Assembly (NCBI GenBank): GCA_002887195.1
Contig: PJAB01001031.1
Coordinates: 1 to 18,039 of the forward strand
Direction of reading: 5' to 3'
Length of the DNA: 18,039 nucleotides
Source: Chrysochromulina parva
Lineage: Eukaryota; Haptophyta; Prymnesiales; Chrysochromulinaceae
The notes under the pieces are model-generated. The model was given only the letters and a program-made list of their open reading frames with translations. It was not told the origin of the DNA and ran no database searches. Position numbers and translations under genes: made by a program. This document shows positions 14,153 to 18,039 of this stretch, in pieces. Position 1 is the stretch's first letter. Each line of letters opens with the position of its first letter.

Positions 14153-17100
14153 ATGGACTCTGTGGCCTTCCTCATTCTCTTCCTCCCGCGGGTGAGTGCC
14201 ATGGCACCGACACGGCCCGATGGTGACGGGGCTGGTGCGCATCGGGTGGTTTCCGTGCCGACGCCGCCGCCGCCTCCGCTGCCTTCGCCCCCTCCTCTGC
14301 GCCCGCGCCCGCCGCTACCGCCACCCCTGCCGCTGCTTGCGCCACCCCCATCGATGCTCCGACCCAAGCCGCCACGGCACCTTTCGGACCCCACGCCGCC
14401 GCCTGCAACCTCTCCGCCACCGACACCGTTGACCCCGCTGAGGCCGTTGCCACCGCTGTGTCCGCCGCCGCCGCCTCCACCGCCACCATCACCAGCGCCA
14501 CTGCCACTGCCGCTGCCTTCGCCACTGCCATGGCTATCGCCACCGCCGCGATCTTCGCCGATCTCGTCGACTCGCTCTCCTTTGCCGGAGCCCTCACCTC
14601 CGCCGATTCTACAGCCGCCCCCACCCTCGAACCCCTCACCTTCCAAGGAGCTTATCGTGAGGCATGGACGGCAACTCACAAGCCAGTCTGACCTGCTGGC
14701 GCTCGGACTATACCACACGTGCGCGTACGTGACGGCCAGCGCGCTCCTCAAGTGCTGGGGCTGGAACGCACTCGACCAGCTCGGTGATGGCACGACGATC
14801 GATCGCGCCACCCCGACCACGATCGACGTCGGCGGCGCCGTCGGGCTGCTGGCGCTCGGAAGCTACCACGCGTGCGCGTACGTGACGGCCAGCGCGCTCC
14901 TCAAGTGCTGGGGCTTCAACGCCAACGGCCAGCTCGGCGACGGCACGACGATCAGTCGCGCCACCCCGACCACGATCTACGTCGGCGGCGCCGTCGGGCT
15001 GCTGGCGCTCGGAGGCCTTCACACGTGCGCGTACGTGACAGCCAGCGCGCGCCTCAAGTGCTGGGGCTACAACGTCTACGGCCAGCTCGGCGACGGCACG
15101 ACGACCGATCGCGCCACCCCGACCACGATCAACGTCGGCGGCGCCGTCGGGCTGCTGGCGCTCGGAGGCCTTCACACGTGCGCGTACGTGACGAGCAGCA
15201 CGCTCCTCAAGTGCTGGGGCGCCAACGTCTTCGGCCAGCTCGGCGACGGCACGAGGACCGATCGCGCCACCCCGACCACGATCGACGTCGGCGGCGCCGT
15301 CGGGCTGCTGGCGCTCGGAGGCCTTCACACGTGCGCGTACGTGACGGCCAGCGCGCTCCTCAAGTGCTGGGGCTCCAACGAATACGGCCAGCTCGGCGAC
15401 AGCACGACGACCCAACGCTCCACCCCGACCACGATCAATGTCGGCGGCGCCGTCGGGCTGCTGGCGCTCGGAGGCTACCACACGTGCGCGTACGTGACGG
15501 CCAGCGCGCTCCTCAAGTGCTGGGGCTCCAACGGCAACGGCATGCTCGGCGACGGCACGACGACCAATCGCGCCGCCCCGACCACGATCAACGTCGGCGG
15601 CGCCGTCGGGCTGCTGGCGCTCGGAGAGTCCCACACGTGCGCGTACGTGACGAACAGCACGCTCCTCAAGTGCTGGGGCAGGAACTCCTTCGGCCAGCTT
15701 GGCGACGGCACGACGACTGATCGCATCAGCCCCACCTTGTTTCCAGGGCTAGCCCTTTCTCCACCCTCGCCGCCGCCGCCGCCCTCGCCGCCGCTGCCCT
15801 CGCCGCCCCCGCCCTCGCCGCCGCCGCCCTCGCCGCCGCCCTCGCCCCCCGACCTCACCCTCGTCCCGACAACCATCTTTGCCAACGTCGCCGCCGCCAT
15901 CACCCTCTTCGGCAGCGCGCTGACCGATGGCGCGACGTGCGCCTTCCTTCCCTCGGGCAACGCCACGTGCGCGGGCGCCGCGGCCCGCGGGCTCTTCCCG
16001 ACCGGCGGCGTGCTCTCGGGCGGCTCACTCCCCGTGCGCCTCGATGGCCCGATGATCTACAAGCTCTGCGCCGCGCCGGCCGGCTCGCCCGCCAGCCTCG
16101 ACGCTCACTTCACCTACGTGAGCTCCGTACGGCTCCTCGTTGCATCCTCGCTCTCTTTGGCCTCGCCACCGCCCAGCCCTCTGCCAAGCGTCTCGCCGCC
16201 ATCCGCCTCACCTCCATGCACCCCACCCGAGCCATCCCCGCCCCCCCCACCGCCGCCCTCGCCCTCACCTCCAGAACCCTCTCCACCGCCATCGCCGAAA
16301 CCGCCATCTCCGCCGCCGCCGCCCTCGCCGCCGCCGCCATCGCCATCGCAACCACCGCCCTCGCCGCCGCCGCCCTCGCCGCCTCCGCCATCGCCATCGC
16401 CACCACCACCATCACCGCCGCCGCCATCGCCGCCTCCGCCATTGCCGCCTCCCCCACCACCATCCGCATCGCCCAGCCCGCCTCCCCGCACGTCGCCACC
16501 GCCGACTCCACCTCCACACTCTCCACCGGATCCATATCCGCCTCCACCGCCTCCACCGTCGCCATCACCACCGGAACCGTCTCCGCCGCCGTCGCCGATA
16601 CCAACATCGCCGCCGCCGCCACCATCGTCGCCGCCGCCGCCATCGCCGCCGCCGCCTTCGCCATCGCCACCACCACCGTCGCCGACGCCACCGTCGCGAC
16701 CACCACCACCATCCGCATCGCCCAGCCCTCCTCCACGTGCTCCTGAACCATCCACCCCGCCGCCCCCACCGCCTTCCCCGTCGCCTCCGGAGCCCTCTCC
16801 ACCACCACCTTTTTACAACCTACTCGAGCCGTACCTGCCTCCACCGCCGCCGCCGTCGCCTACACCTCCAGAGCCGTCCCCTCTGCCGCCGTCGCCGAGA
16901 CCACCACCGCCGTCAAGCCCGCAGACGGAGCCATCTCTAGTGGCGACCTTCCAGATAGCAGGCACCATTGAGTCCTTCAATGCAACCCATTTCACACTGC
17001 AGCTGGCTCGTGCAACTGGAGCTCCAGCCTCTGCCATCGCACTCACTATAACGCCTGGATCGCTCACAGTCACAGCTTCCTTTTACATTTCGAGTGCATC

Positions 17101-18039
17101 AGACCGTTCGCGCGTCCAAAATACCTTGGATCAGCCGCCAGCGGCTCTGTCTGCCACACTTGGAGCGACGGTCCTCAGCACGCCCACCATTCGTCTCGTC
17201 GAGCCGGCGCCACCGCCAAGCGTCGCCGAGTCGGCTGCAACGCTCCTGGCCATTGAGAGCGCCTCGTCGTCGTCCTTGATGATGATCGCTTGGCTCATGG
17301 CTGGCGCTTTCGCGGCCGCGTGTGCGTGCGTGCTACTGGTTCACATGGTCCTGAGGCGTCGTCGCAAGCAACGTGCGAAGCTCAAGTTTGGCGAGCGCAG
17401 GCCCCGAAGGAAGCGGGATGTCAACAGCGGCGTCGAAATGACCGAGGACCCTCAGGCCATCATTGCAGCCAGCGAGGCAGCCTGCCGCGAGCTGATGCGG
17501 GACCATCTCGACGACTATGCGCGTGCCGTCGGCCCCGCGAATGTCAACTTCAAGGCATGGATTGCGTTGCTGCACCCAGAGAACGTGACCTTGGATGGGA
17601 GAATGTGGCTGGATAAGGGCGAGCAGCTGATGCTGTGGAAGCAAAAGTTCCCTTCTGACCTTTCGGCGGAATCGGAGGCACGTGCGGCGAGGAGGGCGAG
17701 CGCCACCGGAGCCCCCCCAGCCCCCCCAGCCCTCCCAGCCTCTCCAGCAGTACCAAGGCTCAGAGCCACTCCATTCAATCCGGAAGAGCACACCTCGCTC
17801 CCGGTGGGCTCTGCCACCCTCGCAGCGCACCCAGGTAGCAGCGCCGCGCACGCCACGCTCCAAGCAGTGCGGCTGACGGCAGTGGCGAGACCGTTCGCGC
17901 AGCACCCCGCAGGCGGCGCCGAGAGGCGCATCGATGCCGACGGGAACAGCTACACGCGGCAGGAGTTTGAGGAATATTACCGCGGCCAAAGCGGGGTCAG
18001 TTGGGAGGCCAAGTGGGCCGCAGCCAAACCGATCGCGGG
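14153..18039 (+). CDS. Single-pass membrane protein with RCC1/BLIP-II-type repeats, IPT/TIG-like domain and a long Ser-Pro region (C-terminus beyond right edge)
   Basis: One frame stays open for 1295 codons to the window edge. The ATG at 14153 starts a short signal peptide (MDSVAFLILFLPRVSA); an in-frame ATG at 14102 is the alternative. Residues 31-178 are Pro-rich. Residues 181-537 are seven 51-residue repeats of the form LLALGxxHTCAYVT, LLKCWGxN, GQLGDGTT, PTTIxVGGAVG, an RCC1-type propeller with two Cys per blade as in extracellular versions. Residues 566-650 look like an IPT/TIG fold (TIFANVAAAITLFGSALTDGATCAF). Residues 669-927 are SPPPP-type, a likely hydroxyproline-rich stalk. Residues 930-1015 (FQIAGTIESFN, LTITPGSLTVTA) resemble a juxtamembrane domain common in algal surface proteins. 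The membrane span is about 1041-1065, followed by a basic RRRRK stop-transfer. The tail contains DADGNSYTRQEFEEYY. A surface receptor or adhesin role is inferred. Confidence 0.85.
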   Translation, partial: MDSVAFLILFLPRVSAMAPTRPDGDGAGAHRVVSVPTPPPPPLPSPPPLRPRPPLPPPLPLLAPPPSMLRPKPPRHLSDPTPPPATSPPPTPLTPLRPLPPLCPPPPPPPPPSPAPLPLPLPSPLPWLSPPPRSSPISSTRSPLPEPSPPPILQPPPPSNPSPSKELIVRHGRQLTSQSDLLALGLYHTCAYVTASALLKCWGWNALDQLGDGTTIDRATPTTIDVGGAVGLLALGSYHACAYVTASALLKCWGFNANGQLGDGTTISRATPTTIYVGGAVGLLALGGLHTCAYVTASARLKCWGYNVYGQLGDGTTTDRATPTTINVGGAVGLLALGGLHTCAYVTSSTLLKCWGANVFGQLGDGTRTDRATPTTIDVGGAVGLLALGGLHTCAYVTASALLKCWGSNEYGQLGDSTTTQRSTPTTINVGGAVGLLALGGYHTCAYVTASALLKCWGSNGNGMLGDGTTTNRAAPTTINVGGAVGLLALGESHTCAYVTNSTLLKCWGRNSFGQLGDGTTTDRISPTLFPGLALSPPSPPPPPSPPLPSPPPPSPPPPSPPPSPPDLTLVPTTIFANVAAAITLFGSALTDGATCAFLPSGNATCAGAAARGLFPTGGVLSGGSLPVRLDGPMIYKLCAAPAGSPASLDAHFTYVSSVRLLVASSLSLASPPPSPLPSVSPPSASPPCTPPEPSPPPPPPPSPSPPEPSPPPSPKPPSPPPPPSPPPPSPSQPPPSPPPPSPPPPSPSPPPPSPPPPSPPPPLPPPPPPSASPSPPPRTSPPPTPPPHSPPDPYPPPPPPPSPSPPEPSPPPSPIPTSPPPPPSSPPPPSPPPPSPSPPPPSPTPPSRPPPPSASPSPPPRAPEPSTPPPPPPSPSPPEPSPPPPFYNLLEPYLPPPPPPSPTPPEPSPLPPSPRPPPPSSPQTEPSLVATFQIAGTIESFNATHFTLQLARATGAPASAIALTITPGSLTVTASFYISSASDRSRVQNTLDQPPAALSATLGATVLSTPTIRLVEPAPPPSVAESAATLLAIESASSSSLMMIAWLMAGAFAAACACVLLVHMVLRRRRKQRAKLKFGERRPRRKRDVNSGVEMTEDPQAIIAASEAACRELMRDHLDDYARAVGPANVNFKAWIALLHPENVTLDGRMWLDKGEQLMLWKQKFPSDLSAESEARAARRASATGAPPAPPALPASPAVPRLRATPFNPEEHTSLPVGSATLAAHPGSSAAHATLQAVRLTAVARPFAQHPAGGAERRIDADGNSYTRQEFEEYYRGQSGVSWEAKWAAAKPIA
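14693..15763 (+). repeat. Seven 153-bp tandem coding repeats (RCC1 units)
   Basis: Landmarks such as TCGGGCTGCTGGCGCTCGG recur at exactly 153-bp spacing (14841, 14994, 15147 and so on). Nucleotide identity between units is high, including synonymous sites, so the array is young or homogenised by gene conversion. Variable positions concentrate around GLHTC/SYHAC/ESHTC and the three residues after CWG. Confidence 0.9.
16160..16935 (+). repeat. Low-complexity Ser-Pro coding region
   Basis: About 260 codons are almost only CCN (Pro) and TCN (Ser), in SPPPP, SPSPPEPSPPP and SASPSPPPR blocks. The block with SPSPPEPSPPP recurs at least four times and SASPSPPPR twice, indicating internal duplication. 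The opposite strand reads as Gly-rich open frames, which are shadows. Confidence 0.85.

Noticed and set aside
14708..15634. Long minus-strand open frame (308 codons, Arg/Ala-rich repeats)
   Set aside because: It is the antisense shadow of the seven 153-bp RCC1 repeats; the repeat period is a multiple of three, so all frames stay open.
16110..16844. Gly-rich and Ala/Val/Met-rich open frames on both strands
   Set aside because: Shadows of the Ser-Pro coding region; low complexity with no stop codons in several frames.

Overview
This is a nuclear segment from a GC-rich eukaryotic alga. Evidence for a eukaryote: spliceosomal introns with phase-consistent GT-AG (one GC-AG) boundaries, hydroxyproline-type Pro/Ser-rich secreted proteins, and a plastid precursor with a bipartite (signal plus transit) leader, which implies a secondary red-type plastid. 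A haptophyte is the best guess, but this is inference. No bacterial operons, tRNA, rRNA, CRISPR array or transposase gene was seen.

Layout: (1) 1-3140, minus strand: a secreted modular protein running off the left edge, with a signal peptide, three DNRLRE/CBM96-like domains, proline-rich linkers and CUB-like domains. (2) 3371-9866, plus strand: an 18-exon ATP-dependent DNA ligase of the LIG4 type; the joined exons give one open frame of 1351 residues. It has an unusual N-terminal extension and a helical C-terminus in place of BRCT domains. (3) 9867-10497: a convergent intergenic region with a 35-bp palindromic tandem repeat. (4) 10498-13155, minus strand: a 9-exon thiolase, the beta subunit of the trifunctional fatty-acid oxidation enzyme (HADHB type, 429 residues). 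(5) 13378-14016, minus strand: an intronless plastid-targeted protein with an orphan FtsH-ectodomain-like region. (6) 14153-18039+, plus strand: an intronless single-pass membrane protein with seven 51-residue RCC1/BLIP-II-type repeats, an IPT/TIG-like domain, a very long Ser-Pro region and a cytoplasmic tail, running off the right edge.

The most interesting signal is the intron population of the ligase and thiolase genes (25 introns). Most are built from 10-12-bp tandem repeats of the type ATTGCCTCTA. Each repeat carries a CTRAY branch-point-like motif, and the repeats are always oriented with transcription, although the two genes lie on opposite strands. About ten of these introns also contain a copy (17-53 bp, exact to diverged) of the exon sequence next to them. 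In several cases the copy starts or ends exactly at the splice site, so recombination between copies would remove the intron without a scar. Introns of both genes share 3' terminal modules ending CTCATCAG or CATTGCATGCAG. This looks like an active introner-like or duplication-driven intron-gain process caught at different ages. The neighbouring secreted-protein gene has two ordinary introns without such repeats, and the last two genes have none.

The genes share no obvious pathway. They are ordinary eukaryotic neighbours with two divergent promoters (3141-3370 and 14017-14152).
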